This document shows, in pieces, positions 1 through 12,900 of a stretch of 64,000 nt of DNA. The stretch spans positions 9,636,463 to 9,700,462 of the forward strand of contig CM055896.1 in NCBI GenBank assembly GCA_029582155.1, in the 5' to 3' direction. Position numbers and translations under genes: made by a program. The number at the start of each line of letters is the position of its first letter. The stretch's first letter is position 1. Source of the DNA: Panopea generosa. Lineage: Eukaryota > Mollusca > Bivalvia > Adapedonta > Hiatellidae. The notes below the pieces were generated by a model, which was not told the origin of the DNA, did no database searches, and saw only the letters and a program-made list of their open reading frames with translations.

Positions 1-1105
1 GGAATAGTCAAATGAAGTGTGAAAGGAAAAACCAAATGGAGTGTGGAAGGTGTGGAAGGAAAAACCAAATGGAGTGTGAAAGGAAAAACCAAATGGAGTG
101 TGGAAGGAAAAACAAAATGGAGTGTGAAAGGTGTGGAAGGAAAAACCAAATGGAGTGTGGAAGGAAAAACCAAATGGAGTGTGAAAAATGTGGAAGGAAT
201 AGTCAAATGGAGTGTGAAAGGAAAAACCAAATGGAGTGTGGAAGGTGTGGAAGGAAAAACCAAATGGAGTGTGGAAGGAAAAACCAAATGGAGTGTGAAA
301 AATGTGGAAGGAATAGTCAAATGGAGTGTGAAAGGAAAAACCAAATGGAGTGTGGAAGGTGTGGAAGGAAAAACCAAATGGAGTGTGGAAGGAAAAACCA
401 AATGGAGTGTGAAAAATGTGGAAGGAATAGTCAAATGGAGTGTGAAAGGAAAAACCAAATGGAGTGTGGAAGGTGTGGAAGGAAAAACCAAATGGAGTGT
501 GGAAGGAAAAACCAAATGGAGTGTGAAAAGTGTGGAAGGAATAGTCAAATGAAGTGTGAAAGGAAAAACCAAATGGAGTGTGGAAGGTGTGGAAGGAAAA
601 ACCAAATGGAGTGTGAAAGGAAAAACCAAATGGAGTGTGGAAGGAAAAACAAAATGGAGTGTGAAAGGTGTGGAAGGAAAAACCAAATGGAGTGTGGAAG
701 GAAAAACCAAATGGAGTGTGAAAAATGTGGAAGGAATAGTCAAATGGAGTGTGAAAGGAAAAACCAAATGGAGTGTGGAAGGTGTGGAAGGAAAAACCAA
801 ATGGAGTGTGGAAGGAAAAACCAAATGGAGTGTGAAAAATGTGGAAGGAATAGTCAAATGGAGTGTGAAAGGAAAAACCAAATGGAGTGTGGAAGGTGTG
901 GAAGGAAAAACCAAATGGAGTGTGGAAGGAAAAACCAAATGGAGTGTGAAAAGTGTGGAAGGAATAGTCAAATGAAGTGTGAAAGGAAAAACCAAATGGA
1001 GTGTGGAAGGTGTGGAAGGAAAAACCAAATGGAGTGTGAAAGGAAAAACCAAATGGAGTGTGGAAGGATAAACCAAATGGAGTGTGAAAGGGATAGCAAA
1101 ACTGA
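1..1105. repeat. Purine-rich satellite with higher-order repeats, cut by the window start
   Basis: Built from a 24-bp unit (GGAAAAACCAAATGGAGTGT plus GRAA) and a 9-bp spacer (GGTGTGGAA). These make 114-bp and 195-bp blocks in the order 195+114+114+114, then 195+114+114, then a partial 195. All blocks are multiples of 3, so one frame stays open for about 407 codons; I do not regard it as a gene. Confidence 0.95.
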
Positions 1106-1700
1106 GTGTGGAAGGAACTTAGCTCCATATGAAATGACATTTTACTCATACACATGTTTTCGACATCTGTTCAGAATAAAAATACTAACCATAGGAGACA
1201 AGTCGTTGATAGCCAGCAAGTGCAAATTCACGTAGGTCTTCTTTTTATTTTCCCAAGTGAATTTGAAGCTATCATGACACATTATGGAAGGTGAAACGAA
1301 AATAGTACACAGTTGGTATTTATCTTTATTTCCCCATTTCTGTACATTGTACTTAACTACCCAATACAAGCACAGCATGTATAACATCACAGATTCGAAG
1401 TATATATAATATACGTATATACACATGTATGTACAATATTTCATATCAATTTAAAGAAAATATAGTATATATATATAAAATATCAATTTCAGAACATTAA
1501 ACATTTCTATACAAAATCAATGTTTCAAAAAATAAATTATACAATTAATTAGACTTCTAAAAGCACCCATGCCCATAATATATTTTTTTGCATTTATGAA
1601 ATATAAGCATTTATGAAACTACATTGGTATAAATGTCTAATAAATGAGATATCCACAATATTCCCTATCGGCAGATAATTATACCTGAATTCAGACCAGA
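1106..1700. other. AT-rich single-copy stretch
   Basis: Nothing recognisable. The 100-codon minus-strand frame at 1142-1444 has low-complexity composition and no known motif. Confidence 0.4.
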
Positions 1701-1945
1701 CACCTTGGGAAGGTTTCACTGAAAATCTCAAACTGAGATTTTCCTCAACGCAAACATTTCAATATCTCTATATAATTAATTTAACTCAATGCACATTAAA
1801 TGACCACACATATTTGAAATTTGAACAAATCTGTACTGATCAGAAAAGGAGAACATGTAAAATGAAAAATCTAACTGAAGTTGTAGCATTTCAAAAATCT
1901 GAGTTGAGAAAATCTCAAGTTGAGATGTTTAATGAAACTGGGACC
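1701..1945. mobile_element. Probable MITE with GTTTCAYT inverted ends
   Basis: Left AAGGTTTCACTGAAAATCTC, right (reversed) CAGTTTCATTAAACATCTCA, with AACTTGAGATTTTCTCAA following; two arms of about 45 bp. Confidence 0.5.
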
Positions 1946-2204
1946 CGACTCTGAGGTTATAAAACTTTTTTCATTCTGAACTCAAAATTTATTCTCTATC
2001 ACAATTGCTAGGATTCATATCAAAAAACAAATTATAGTGTTTCAAATACGTGACATAGAAGTATTTTTTGGAAGCATTACTGCAGATTTTTATTAGAAAG
2101 TTAATTTATAGTTATGTGCATTTTTTGTTTTATTACACTTTCATGCATGTGCATTTTTTGAGCATGAACTCCTGAAATGAGCATGGAACTGTTTTATAAC
2201 CTTA

Positions 2205-2470
2205 AGTCCTGGCCTGTTTCACAAAATTTTATTTATTTTTACTAAAATACATGTAGATTAAGACTTTCTCTAAATGTTTTTCATATATTTGAGAAATTAT
2301 TTGAGTAAAATCCTTGAATACTCCAAACTCATCCCTACCTTTCTCATGTCAAAATTTAGAATACGTTCATCAAACAAAAATGAAGAAAAATCTCACACGA
2401 GTAAAAAAATTAGGTACAGTATTTAAATTCCCAAAGTTGCGATGTTTTAGTGAAACTAGGGCATAGTTAT
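2205..2470. mobile_element. Possible MITE with GTTTCAC ends
   Basis: Left GGCCTGTTTCACAAAATTT, right (reversed) GCCCTAGTTTCACTAAAAC. Short similarity only. Confidence 0.35.
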
Positions 2471-2604
2471 GAACTTTACTCCTTCTGTCTTTTATTCATT
2501 TTACACATGATTTATACAGTATTATTCTCACACTACCCATGCAAATGTGATGTTTCTGGTTCTAGATAATATAAACGGTTTCTTGAACTAAGGATCCTTT
2601 TTTA

Positions 2605-2836
2605 AATGGGGTTTAGCACCTTTTTCAACACATTTCAGGTACGGCATATCCAGTTTTATTGGCAGAAAAAGACATCAGAATGTATCTGAGTAGAACCACC
2701 ATCCTTCCATAAGTAACTGGCAAACTATTTCACATAAAGTTTTTGGAGCAAGTGGGACTCGAACCTACGACCTTAACAGTGAGAGGTAAGTGATTTTGAG
2801 ATGGCGCCTTAGAGCACTCGGCCAATGAGGACCCTT
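2605..2836 (-). mobile_element. tRNA-derived SINE, family C (Ser/Leu-like head)
   Basis: Minus strand; head at 2745-2836 reads (minus) GGTCCTCATTGGCCGAGTG.. and GTAGGTTCGAGTCCC, an A and B box with a long arm between, as in class II tRNAs. Tail side begins ATGGGGTTTAGCACC on the plus strand. Confidence 0.78.
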
Positions 2837-2989
2837 TAAACTAAGGATACATTGACAAAATCTACATTTAGAATACTTATTTGCTTGAACTATTCATTGA
2901 TTTTTAAGTAACAATAAACACAACAAGAAAAACAAAACAAGAGCAACACTGAGACATGTTGTGAAATAAAAACCACTACTGCATGAAAA

Positions 2990-3125
2990 CTGATGTGAAA
3001 CAAATTGAATTAAATAGAATTGTTTTGCAACGAATAGAATTGAATAGAATACAATTCATGTGAAACAAATTGAATTGAAATAAATTGCTGTGAAACAAAT
3101 TTAATTGAGTTAAATAAAAGTGATG
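2990..3125. repeat. Short direct repeats, TGTGAAACAAATTGAATTGA
   Basis: Three imperfect copies starting near 2993, 3059 and 3091. The surrounding 2837-3520 is otherwise unremarkable AT-rich sequence. Confidence 0.45.
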
Positions 3126-3521
3126 CTAAACAAACATTAATGCAAATTGACATGTGAGCTGCAAATTTCATCCATCTATGTGATGACTGAATATATGAAT
3201 ATAATACAATTATAAAAATGTTAGCATACAATTAACAAAACACATGACAGGCAATAGGAATTCTTCTGATCCAATACATTTGGTTACAATCGTTATATCA
3301 AACTGAAAGCTATTTTGACCATCCTGTCATGAATTTAAAATATGCTCAACAAAGTAAGTTTTGGAAAATAGAATTTATTTTTCGTAGCATTTGCATTAAA
3401 TAATTACAACTTTAAAGTTTGTATTGTTATTTATGCTTGTAAGGTGTGTTGATATTATTTAGGATGTACAATATTTAAATCTACTAAATTAACAGTCAAC
3501 TTTAATGGGAAAAATGTATAG

Positions 3522-3812
3522 ATAGATTGATTGATTGATTGATTAATTGAATATTTAGGATCAGTTTTATGCCAGACTAACAGATGATCAGTTCACCTTA
3601 CCAGTTTCCTGGGATCCTGGAAGGTTAACCAGTACTCGAGAACATCCAATCTCTGCAAGTAACTGATAACTTTCCTACTTGAATCACAGTGAGAGACAAA
3701 TGATGTCGTATATCAACCATCACAGATATTGTGGCTGGGCTGGGATTGGAACTCACGACCCCTGGATTGATAGTCAGATGTGCTAACGACTAAACTAATC
3801 GGGCCTGGCTAG
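3522..3812 (-). mobile_element. tRNA-derived SINE, family A
   Basis: Near full-length, minus strand. The tRNA-like head is at the right (about 3735-3812; B-box-like GAGTTCCAATCC on the minus strand). Body: AAAGTTATCAGTTACTTGCA and GGTTAACCTTCCAGGATCCC. It ends in a GATT tetranucleotide tail (3525-3546). Confidence 0.8.
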
Positions 3813-3825
3813 TCAAAAGCATAGA

Positions 3826-4005
3826 TAGTCAAACCTGTGTAAGTGGGCACCTCTATTAAGCAGCTGCTCGTTTTAAGCAGCCACATTTGCCATTTCCAAT
3901 TTCTATGCTTTCAGAGCAAATCAACCTTTATTAAGCAACAACCTGTCTTAAAAGGCCACTTTTGTTTCTTCCCTTGACTGGTTGCTTAAGACAGATTTGA
4001 CTTTA
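3826..4005. mobile_element. Tc1/mariner-like MITE, copy 1
   Basis: Ends AGTCAAACCTGTGTAAGTGG and GGTTGCTTAAGACAGATTTG: inverted repeats of a 175-180-bp element with internal AAGCAACAACCTGTCTTAAA. Confidence 0.68.
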
Positions 4006-4609
4006 TTGTGTATTTTCAAAGAATTGCAATTATTTTTAAATAATCTTCCATCTAAGATAATGTTTTTTGGCAAAAGGTTATGTTAAAATGGATAAACTTT
4101 GGGCAAATTTCGAAATTTACTTGGTATTTGGCATGAAATGGTTAAGGTGTGAAAACTAAAGCCGGGACACCAGTTATACATCCACATAGAAAAAAATCGA
4201 CACATAAAAAAATGATTTAAATGGACAAAAAAACACATACATAAAGAAAGGGAAAATTGAGACCACAGGAACACTCTAACACAGCTGAATGTTTGATTCA
4301 ACTTGTTTCCTCATAACAATAACATACTGTAACACAAGTTTATATAGTTTCAAAATTTCACACTGCAAACACATAGTTCCATAATAATCACATAGCTGAT
4401 ACATTCAATCTATTACCACTTTATAAACATTAAAGTTATCTTTTTAAAAAAATATCATATTGGTCCACATGTTTTTTATCGTCACTAACATAGCACCCCA
4501 GGTATTACAATGGAAGACACCTCTCTACAACAATTGACACATGTTAATTATAAGTTAGATCCTTCATCTTAATTCTAATTAAAGATATTTTAACAATTTG
4601 TTGCATAAA

Positions 4610-5270
4610 GACTATACCAGTCATTAGAACAAAAATCTATACCAGTCATTAGAACTGAAAATCTATACCAGTCATTAGAACAACAAATCTATACCAGTCA
4701 TTAGAACAAAAAAATCTATGCCAGTCATTTGAACTGAAAATCTATACCAGTGATTAGAACAAAAAAGTCTATACCAGTCATTAGAACAACAAACCTATAC
4801 CAGTCATTAGAACAAAAATCTATACCAGTTATTACAACAAAATATCTATACCAGGCATAAGAACAGAATGTCTAAACCAGTAATTACAAAAAATGTATAT
4901 ACCAGTCATTAGAACAGAAAGTCTATACCAGTCTTTACAACACAAATCTATACCAGTCTTTACAACACAAATCTATACCAGTCTTCACACCACAAATCTA
5001 TACCATTAAAACTACTGATTACACAAATACAAGAAATTAACAATGAGATCTATACCAGTGACTATATCATACTTTTAAAACAAGTTTAAACCACTAAAAT
5101 ATAGATACCAGTAAATAACAAGAAAAAGTCTATACTGGTAATTACAACAAAAAATCTATACTGGTCACTTCAACATAATTCTATACTAGTAATTCAACAA
5201 AAATGCTATACTGGTAATTTCAACAAAAAATCTATACTGGTAATTTTAACAAAAACATCTATAATGGTAT
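4610..5270. repeat. Diverged minisatellite, unit about 25-28 bp
   Basis: Unit close to CTATACCAGTCATTAGAACA plus AAAAT. Copies diverge toward the right, where CTATACTGGTAATT replaces CTATACCAGTCATT. Confidence 0.85.
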
Positions 5271-5364
5271 AGCAACTAAGGACCAGAGTTCACAATACAA
5301 ATATGAAAGACTTTCATTCAAATTTATGTATATTTAACTGGGGTGACACTAAAGAATGAATATA

Positions 5365-5536
5365 CAGTAAAACCTGTGTAAGTGACCACCTCTATTAAGC
5401 AGCCACATGTCTTAAACAGCCCGTTTGCTTTTTCCGATTTCTATGCTTTTAGAGCAAATTAACTCATATTAAGCAACAACCTAAAAGGCCAATTTTGGCC
5501 TTTCCCTTGACTGGCTGCTTAAGACAGGTTTGACTG
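5365..5536. mobile_element. Tc1/mariner-like MITE, copy 2
   Basis: TA on both sides; ends CAGTAAAACCTGTGTAAGTG and GCTTAAGACAGGTTTGACTG. Terminal CAGT and TA target fit the Tc1/mariner superfamily. Confidence 0.72.
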
Positions 5537-5539
5537 TAT

Positions 5540-6140
5540 ATTTTAATTGCTTGGTAATAAACAATTATACTAAATTAAGTTAAAACATGATCTCATATCA
5601 AGTCCTGGGTACAGCTTTAAGAACTTGAAATTAATAATAAATGAAATCTTTTGACATTACATCCTTTTTTTTTTTTACTGACAAGTTGTAAAACAGTTTA
5701 AATATTAATTCTTTTTTGAAGAATTTCTATTTAAACATTGCTTTAATATGGAAATATTATGGTCTTAAATCCAGCAAAATAAAACAACAACCTGTTAAAA
5801 AGAAAATGATAGAAGGAAATGGTGGGTCAATGATAAATCATGGTTAAAACTGATTATACTGGCCCTGTAAAACATAATTAATTAAACTGAAATAACAATT
5901 ATGTTTAATTGTACTAAATGAATTTATAATTTGAATTTAAAATTCACAGTACTGATTGTCAAAATATACTCTCTGGCCAGAAGGATGAAAAAATTTGACA
6001 ATTTAATACATTGTGGTTGTAGAATGTTGAATTGTATGCTGATCAAGTGAATGCTCTGTTTAATGCCTGTTACATAGTGGAAGCACAATCGAGATAAGTA
6101 TTTCGTTATAAACAACTAAGTGTGTTTTTTTTAATAATAA
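5540..6140. other. AT-rich stretch without recognisable features
   Basis: No coding exon, RNA gene or repeat seen. Confidence 0.4.
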
Positions 6141-6142
6141 GT

Positions 6143-6423
6143 GATTGATTTATTGAAATTCTATCGTCATTTTTCTGCCATCAAGGGCTAACAGATGATC
6201 AGTTAACCTAACCACTGTTTCCTGGGATCCTGAAAGGTTATCCAATTCTCTAATATACAAGTAACTGATAACTTTCACACATGAATCAGTGATAAGAGAC
6301 GAATGATAATGAGACACAATGTCGTATATCAATCATCACAGAGATTGTTTCTGAGAAGGGATTCAAATTCATGACCCCTGGATTGATAGTCAGACGCATT
6401 ACCAACTGAGCTAAAACGACTTT
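6143..6423 (-). mobile_element. tRNA-derived SINE, family A
   Basis: Minus-strand copy with the same body landmarks (GTTATCAGTTACTTG, AGGATCCCAGGAAACAGTGG) and a tRNA-like head near 6350-6423. Confidence 0.78.
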
Positions 6424-6429
6424 TAAAAA

Positions 6430-7000
6430 ATGCTTGTTGATATTACTTTTTTTTTTTTTAAATATTTTTGGCAAAATAAAACATATGATGCAAATAAAAA
6501 AAACAATCGTTACCATGGGAACTCCTTATTCTGTTTAGACTAAGAATTTGAGGTGCTTCGGTTATGTCTTTAATGAATTTTGGTCCTGCAGTTTGTGAAC
6601 ACTTTAACTATCGTTTAGAGTGCATGTTTCCGAAATAATAATCATGAAACTGGTCCTAAAACTGAGAAATTACAACTCCTAAATAACAGGGAGAAACTCT
6701 GTATCTATAAAAATATGTAGTTCAATAAATATTATAATTAAATAAATATATATTAAACTTATATCACTGTCTTTAGGTTTAAAAAAAAAATGAATTTAAA
6801 AACATTTTCAGTTTTAATCTATTTTAAGTAGCAGAGGCTATCTTGAGTAAGTAACAAGGAAGAAAATAAATGTGAATATTTGGCGATGATACAGCAAATT
6901 AAACTACTATTAATATTTACACACAAAAATACTGTGGAGTATCTTTAATACTGTGTTATTTGCACAGATTTCAGTTGTTTTATGAAAGTCACACTTTTCA
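6430..7000. other. AT-rich stretch without recognisable features
   Basis: AATAAATATT and similar strings occur but no transcript can be supported. Confidence 0.35.
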
Positions 7001-7001
7001 T

Positions 7002-7333
7002 TAGACTTGTATCACTTACATGTACTTGTCTATATCTAGACTTGTATCACTTACATGTACTTGTCTATATCTAGACTTGTATCACTTACATGTACTTGTC
7101 TATATCTAGACTTGTATCACTTACATGTATTTGTCTATATCTAGACTTGTATCACTTACATGTATCTGTCTATATCTAGACTTGTATCACTTACATGTAC
7201 TTGTCTATATCTAGACTTGTATCACTTACATGTACTTGTCTATATCTAGACTTGTATCACTTACATGTATTTGTCTATATTAGACTTGTATCACTTACAT
7301 GTACTTGTCTATATCTAGACTTGTATCACTTAC
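7002..7333. repeat. 35-bp minisatellite, about 9 copies
   Basis: Unit TAGACTTGTATCACTTACAT followed by GTACTTGTCTATATC; highly uniform, with a few C/T changes. Confidence 0.93.
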
Positions 7334-8172
7334 CGGTACATAACATATCTGTCAATATTTAAGTTCACAATATTTATTTCTTAAATTTTCTATTTTGTAA
7401 TTTAGATTTAGAATTGAAAAAAGTTTTGAACACCAGTTTTGAACACCAGTTTTGAATACCAGTTTAACTATCAAACCTGAACACACAGTGAACACTGAGC
7501 TGTATCTCCAGCTTACGATAGAGAGATAAAAAAACAAATTTGCCCAGTATTCGCATGCTACATGAGCAGGCTTGTGTTATGAATGCAGTTTAAATCATAA
7601 TTTGGCTTTACAACAGATGGTGGTCAACAATTCATCAGCCGGACGGGCTATTTACTCCCATTTCTGCTCGTAGAAGAAATGAGTGTTTCCCATGGAGGAA
7701 AACTCTATCTTCCATGTTACATGACCTGATGAAAATCTGGGACTAATTCAATTGTTGTAATCTATTTCATTATCCACAAATTGTAATTATATATATTTTC
7801 ATTTTCACATCTACAAAAAGATTTTCAACTTTGTTTTGTCGTAGCAAACTGTAAAAAAGAGATAGACATTACGTCAGAATAATGATGTCAAAGTATATAT
7901 TTAGGACGTCTTGCTTACCTGCGAGAACAGGGTCAAGGAAAATATATACATGTATATGAAGTGAATTATTTAATGAATGTGCAACGAAATGAACAGATGT
8001 AGTTTCTGGTACATACTTGTAGTATGTACTTTATAATATTGTTTTCTTCATATATATGTGAAATTTGGAGTGTTAAACACACATTTAAAAAGTAGAATAT
8101 TTTAGTTAAGACAGCCATTATCGAGGGTCTACCATTTGACTGAGATGAATGGGAAAAAAATCCATTATGAGT

Positions 8173-8302
8173 TTATACATGTGGAATAGAAAAATCTCAC
8201 CCTCTGGGTCAAAATTACATGTACATACAGAGAACTCTACAGAAACTCGTCCCAGCATGTAATTTTGACCCCTCAGGTGAGATTTTTTTATTCCACATGG
8301 AT
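8173..8302. mobile_element. Palindromic (foldback) element, 44-bp arms
   Basis: CATGTGGAATAGAAAAATCT...CTCTGGGTCAAAATTACATG on one side and CATGTAATTTTGACCCCTCA...TTTTTTTATTCCACATG on the other; a hairpin with a loop of about 40 bases. Confidence 0.6.
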
Positions 8303-8631
8303 ACTTAAATTGGATTCTTATAATCTTTACAACTGAACATACAATAGATATGTGCACAACTGCACATTTCGTCATCCAACCTGGTCTTTACATTAATTCA
8401 TGTAAGTAACTTAACCGCAGTCATTCACCGAACACAATATCCACAATAACACAAGCAGGTAGAATAATCATACAATGATGTGTCTTGCAAGTTAAGGTGT
8501 AATTATATTTTAAAGCTTTAACAAACAACAACTATTGACAAACATCATAGACAAGAAAAACAACAACAACCCAAAATACCTGTAAGTTGCCATCATTGCG
8601 AAACTGTTAAAATATATAATTGGTCTTTTAA

Positions 8632-8833
8632 CCCTTTACTCCATAGATACGCGTTTTCCCACACCAATCACAGAAGGCCTTTGTAACGAGCAATCTGAAC
8701 ACTTCCTGCACTGTTTTCCACTCTGTCAGTTAATATAAACATAATTCACCCAATAATTCAAAAGCCTTCTGTATTAGGTGTCCAAAGCCTTCTATATTAA
8801 AGGTGTCCAAAGGCGTCTTTATGAAGTAAAGGG
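8632..8833 (+). mobile_element. piggyBac-like MITE, copy 1 (internal deletion)
   Basis: TTAA on both sides (8628-8631, 8834-8837); ends CCCTTTACTCCATAGATACG and its partner TATGAAGTAAAGGG. One arm of the central palindrome is lost. Right half: GAGCAATCTGAACACTTCCT. Confidence 0.75.
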
Positions 8834-8854
8834 TTAAAACTAGTTTGTACCCAA

Positions 8855-9052
8855 TATGATCCAGTGGTAGAGCCTCAAACCTAGGATCGGGGGGTCTTGG
8901 GTTCAATCCCCCCATGACTGTTTGGAGTCCTTCAGACACTTTTTAAGCATAAGCCTAGTACTGGTTCTACCAAAGAGACTTCGAGTGTGATTTGTATAAG
9001 TTGCTATAACTTCTTTCACAATCAAAGTAAAATGATTAAGTTTAAACTAATA
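8855..9052 (+). mobile_element. tRNA-derived SINE, family B
   Basis: Plus strand. Head ATCCAGTGGTAGAGCC (A box) and GGGTTCAATCCCCCC (B box); body AGTACTGGTTCTACC, GACTTCGAGTGTGATTTG, TTTCACAATCAAAGTAAAAT; ends AAGTTTAAAC. Confidence 0.8.
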
Positions 9053-9162
9053 TACTTATGTATCTGTATCATTAACATATTAATTTTTTATATGACACTA
9101 AATCTGACCACCCAAACAGTAATTTATCAATATTTCAAACATGATTACTGTCTCTTTTTACC

Positions 9163-9617
9163 AGGGTGGCGACCCACACGACTTTATGCTACGGAGTGGT
9201 TAAAAAATCGGATAACTTCCTTAATTTTTCATGAAGATTCACATAACAAAGATGAACGCCATCTCTGTATAGGGATGAACCACAGGTTAAATAAAGTAAC
9301 CACACACAACTTGTATTCATTGCAAAATGCTCAATGGTAATTTACAAAAAAAAAAAAAAAAAAAATTATTATATATTTTGCAAACAATGCAAGTTTTTTA
9401 TGCTTTCTTGATATCAGCGGTGGTTCATCTCTAAACATAGAGATCTTTGTTTTATAAGTTTTCATGAAATGCTAAGGAAGTTATCTGCGAAAATGTTACC
9501 TGAAGCGGGCTTTTGCACCACTCCATAGCATAAAGTTAAGGAAGTTATCTGCGAAAATGTTACCTGAAGTGGGCTTTTGCACCGCTCCATAGCATAAAGT
9601 TACATGGGTTCGCCGCG
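9163..9617. mobile_element. Large foldback element with partial tandem duplication
   Basis: Left arm from GGTGGCGACCCACACGACTT and TTATGCTACGGAGTGG; right arm ends CCGCTCCATAGCATAAAGTT and ACATGGGTTCGCCGCGG. Inner parts also pair (AGATGAACGCCATCTC with GTGGTTCATCTCTAAACA). The right arm carries a 64-bp direct duplication (9474-9537, 9538-9601). A poly-A run is at 9345-9364. Confidence 0.6.
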
Positions 9618-9822
9618 GAATATACACAAAGCTGTGAGCATGCAGACTACTTCAAATTAATGCCTTAACGCAGCACTGCTTTATCTTCTTATTTGTTAAT
9701 ATGTAGATAGAACAGTGTTGCACTGAACCTGCAGAATGTTTTTTTAAGGTCGTTATGACCTACACTGTTGTCATGACAATATAATTATATACAACTGGCT
9801 AGAGTTCCTCCCCTTGACATGG

Positions 9823-9937
9823 CTATACAGGAGCCGCTGTTTGATTGGCTAAGACTTCAATGGCATCCTTCACCACTTTCTTGTGTACATGAGGGTTTGA
9901 CAGTCTGTTCAGAGTGTCCAATGTTCCTACGATGGCA
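9823..9937 (-). CDS. Transporter exon 18 (last coding exon, residues 439-476)
   Basis: 115 nt after a TTTACAG acceptor, ending in TAG at 9825-9823. It encodes the end of TM11 ([10 protein letters not shown]) and a short basic cytosolic tail ending AAPV. I saw no canonical AATAAA on the minus strand in the next 200 bases, so the polyA site is not assigned. Confidence 0.92.
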
Positions 9938-12900
9938 CTGTAAACAGAGACATAGACAAGCTACAGGTAATAATAGAATTGAGAAAATATGGCATTCTGG
10001 CTAAGTACCACCGTTGGAAAAAGGAAGTGCTTCCATGGGGTAGTCACATAATGGCGGTTATAAATAATCCTTGTTTCTTCTTCTTTAAAAATGCATTTTC
10101 CTTATTTTAATCCTCATTTTTTTTATTTAAATGGTATTATTGATGTATTTTGAAATTTTTTAAAGCATTGTCATGTTTGAATTGTGAATTTAGAAAAAAA
10201 ATTGATGCCTGGAATTTGGAGTATGAATTCATGATTTCGGAAGTCTACTTTCACTTTGTCAACAGTGTACACACTGAGAAAAAAAAAATCTTATATGACA
10301 CATGACCCTTACTTTTCTCATCATATTTTGGTAGTGCAGTTGACAAACAGTAAAATGTAAGTTTCACTTCTTTCATTGGGTCTCTCTATGAATGACAAGC
10401 CTTCAAACTCTTATTATTTACTATAAAATAAAGAACAAAAATCAATGATGGGCTTTACACCTTCTTGAGTAAGACACTATCTGCATATGCATAACAGTGA
10501 TTCTACCTAGGAAGACTTCAAGCCTGATTTGACCCTAAATTATTAGATCTTGTTTTACTTAAATAAATAAATTAAAACTAAACAGAAGTTGAAAGAAATA
10601 TTTCATACATATTTATATACTTAATCAATATCTGCAATAAGGGACGAAGACATACACAATTGACATGACGCGGGCTGTCAATCAAACAAGTTGATATTGG
10701 TTGCTACTTGCCATTTTCCTTAGACAAGCTGACAATATCTGTGTAAACACTACATTGTATTTACTTGGACAAACAATGTCACATAGCCAGTGGACAGAGC
10801 GATAATTGTTCTTGCATCTACCTCCTTATAATGATGATGACTATGTCATATAAAACTAATTTGTTCACTTACCCAACAACACCAAGAGCCATGAGGAACC
10901 AGTTAAAGAACACTTGATATTTGGTTAAAGACCTGCAAATATAGATCATAACAACTCTTTATGAATCAGTTCAGTTGAAGTCAGATCCAAATACAAACTG
11001 CATGTTATACATGTGATGTTGCATGTCTGATTGAGATTGTGATGACTGATAAACGAAATTGTGTCACATTATCATTTGTCTCTCACTACTGATTCAATTG
11101 AGAAAGTTATCAGTTACTTGCGGATATTGGTTGTGCTTGAGTACTGGTTAACCTTTCAGGATCCCAGGAAATAGTGGTTAGGTTAACCGATCGTCTATTA
11201 GCTCTCGATGGCATAAAAATGATGCTAAATATTCAATCAATAGTTCAGGGAGACCTTGGAATGAATCTAAGCAGAATTGTCATCCTTACTCATAGAACTG
11301 GCAAACAGATTGTCTGTAAGCTCTTGATGGCATAAAAATGACGCTTAATATTTAATCAATCAATCAACTGTTTTGGAATGGCCAATGACCCAAAATTTTA
11401 CTGCCATGACTAAAGCACTGCCCCCCGAGCAGACACTGTTCTACTGTCCTGATATGACTAAAACACTGCCCCAAGCAGACACTGTTCTACTGTCCTGATA
11501 TGACTAAAACACTGCCTCAAGCAGACACTGTTTTACTGTCCTGATATGACTAAAACAGTGCCCCAAGCAGACACTGTTTTACTGTCCTAATATGACTAAA
11601 ACACTGCCCCAAGCAGACACTGTTCTACTGTCCTGATATGACTAAAACACTGCCCCCCCCCCCCCCCCCCCACCGAGCAGACACTGTTCTACTGTCCTGA
11701 TATGACTAAAACACTGCCCCAAGCAGACACTGTTCTACTGTCTTGATATTACTAAAACACTGCCCCAAGCAGACACTGTTCTACTGTCCTGATATGACTA
11801 AAACACTGCCCCAAGCAGACACTGTTCTACTGTCCTGATATGACTAAAACACTGAAAATGATGCTACATTGTAAACACCATTCAGTATGGTACAATGAAT
11901 ATTTGTCTTTCCAACAACCTTAGCGTGAGAGGTAAGTGATCTTGAGATGGCGCCTTAGACCACTCGTTCAGGAGGACCCTTTCTCCCAATAATATAACAT
12001 GGTGAACAGACAACTACAACATATGATCTGATTATTTTGGGCCAACCAAAATTGCATAATTCCCCGCCCCCCTCTCCCAAATAGTAATCTTAATTCAATC
12101 TGGTTGTGCCTATATATGGAATATGATATAAAGTCAAACCTGTGTAAGCGGTCACCTCTATTAAGCAGTGACTTGTTTTAAGCAGCAACATTTGCTATTT
12201 CCCATTTCGATGCTTTCAGAGCAAATTAAACTGTATTAAGCAACAACCTGTCTTAAAAGGCCATTTTCATTCATTCCCTTGACTGGCTGCTTAAGACAGG
12301 TTTGACTGTATTTTTAATGATACAAACTCTAAATGTTATTTCCCTTAATTTTGCAGGATTATCCTAAAGTGGGTCCATGATTTTTTTTTTAACAGAAAAG
12401 TGTCCTTACCCTCTGAATATAGACATATGGAACATGCCCGGCAGCGTGAAGGCGAGCAACGTGCAGCACGTGGCACCTACAAGTGCCATGATATTAGAGA
12501 AACTTGGTATAATGAGAACAATAAACCCTGTCAACAAGACCATGCTCATCCGCAGGATGTTCTGAAAATATAACAAAAAGATTAAACAGACAGAACACAT
12601 TAAGTTAATATTCAAAGACCAAAATAAGTTTTTATTTGCTAATCTGTGACAAGTTTTATACTAACTTCTTCTGCTTTCTTTACTTCTAGCAATCAATTTC
12701 TGATTATTATAGGAAGTCTCATTTCCGTGAGAGGTTTATGGGTATTTGCATCACTGATTTACATAGAAAATCAGTGAGACTCAGATATTTTACATGGACT
12801 TTGTGTGACTCCCCTTGCACACAAGTCAAATGCTTTGAATCCCATCTGAAGGATTGCATGCTTTCACAGTACCTTGCCCAAATAAGGCAATCAGGGAATG

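Noticed and set aside
12..1235. 407-codon open frame in the first 1.2 kb
   Set aside because: It is the read-through of a satellite whose units are multiples of 3; other frames are also open and no known motif appears.
7002..7333. Possible CRISPR-like array of 35-bp repeats
   Set aside because: Repeats are directly adjacent with no spacers, in a eukaryotic genome; it is a minisatellite.
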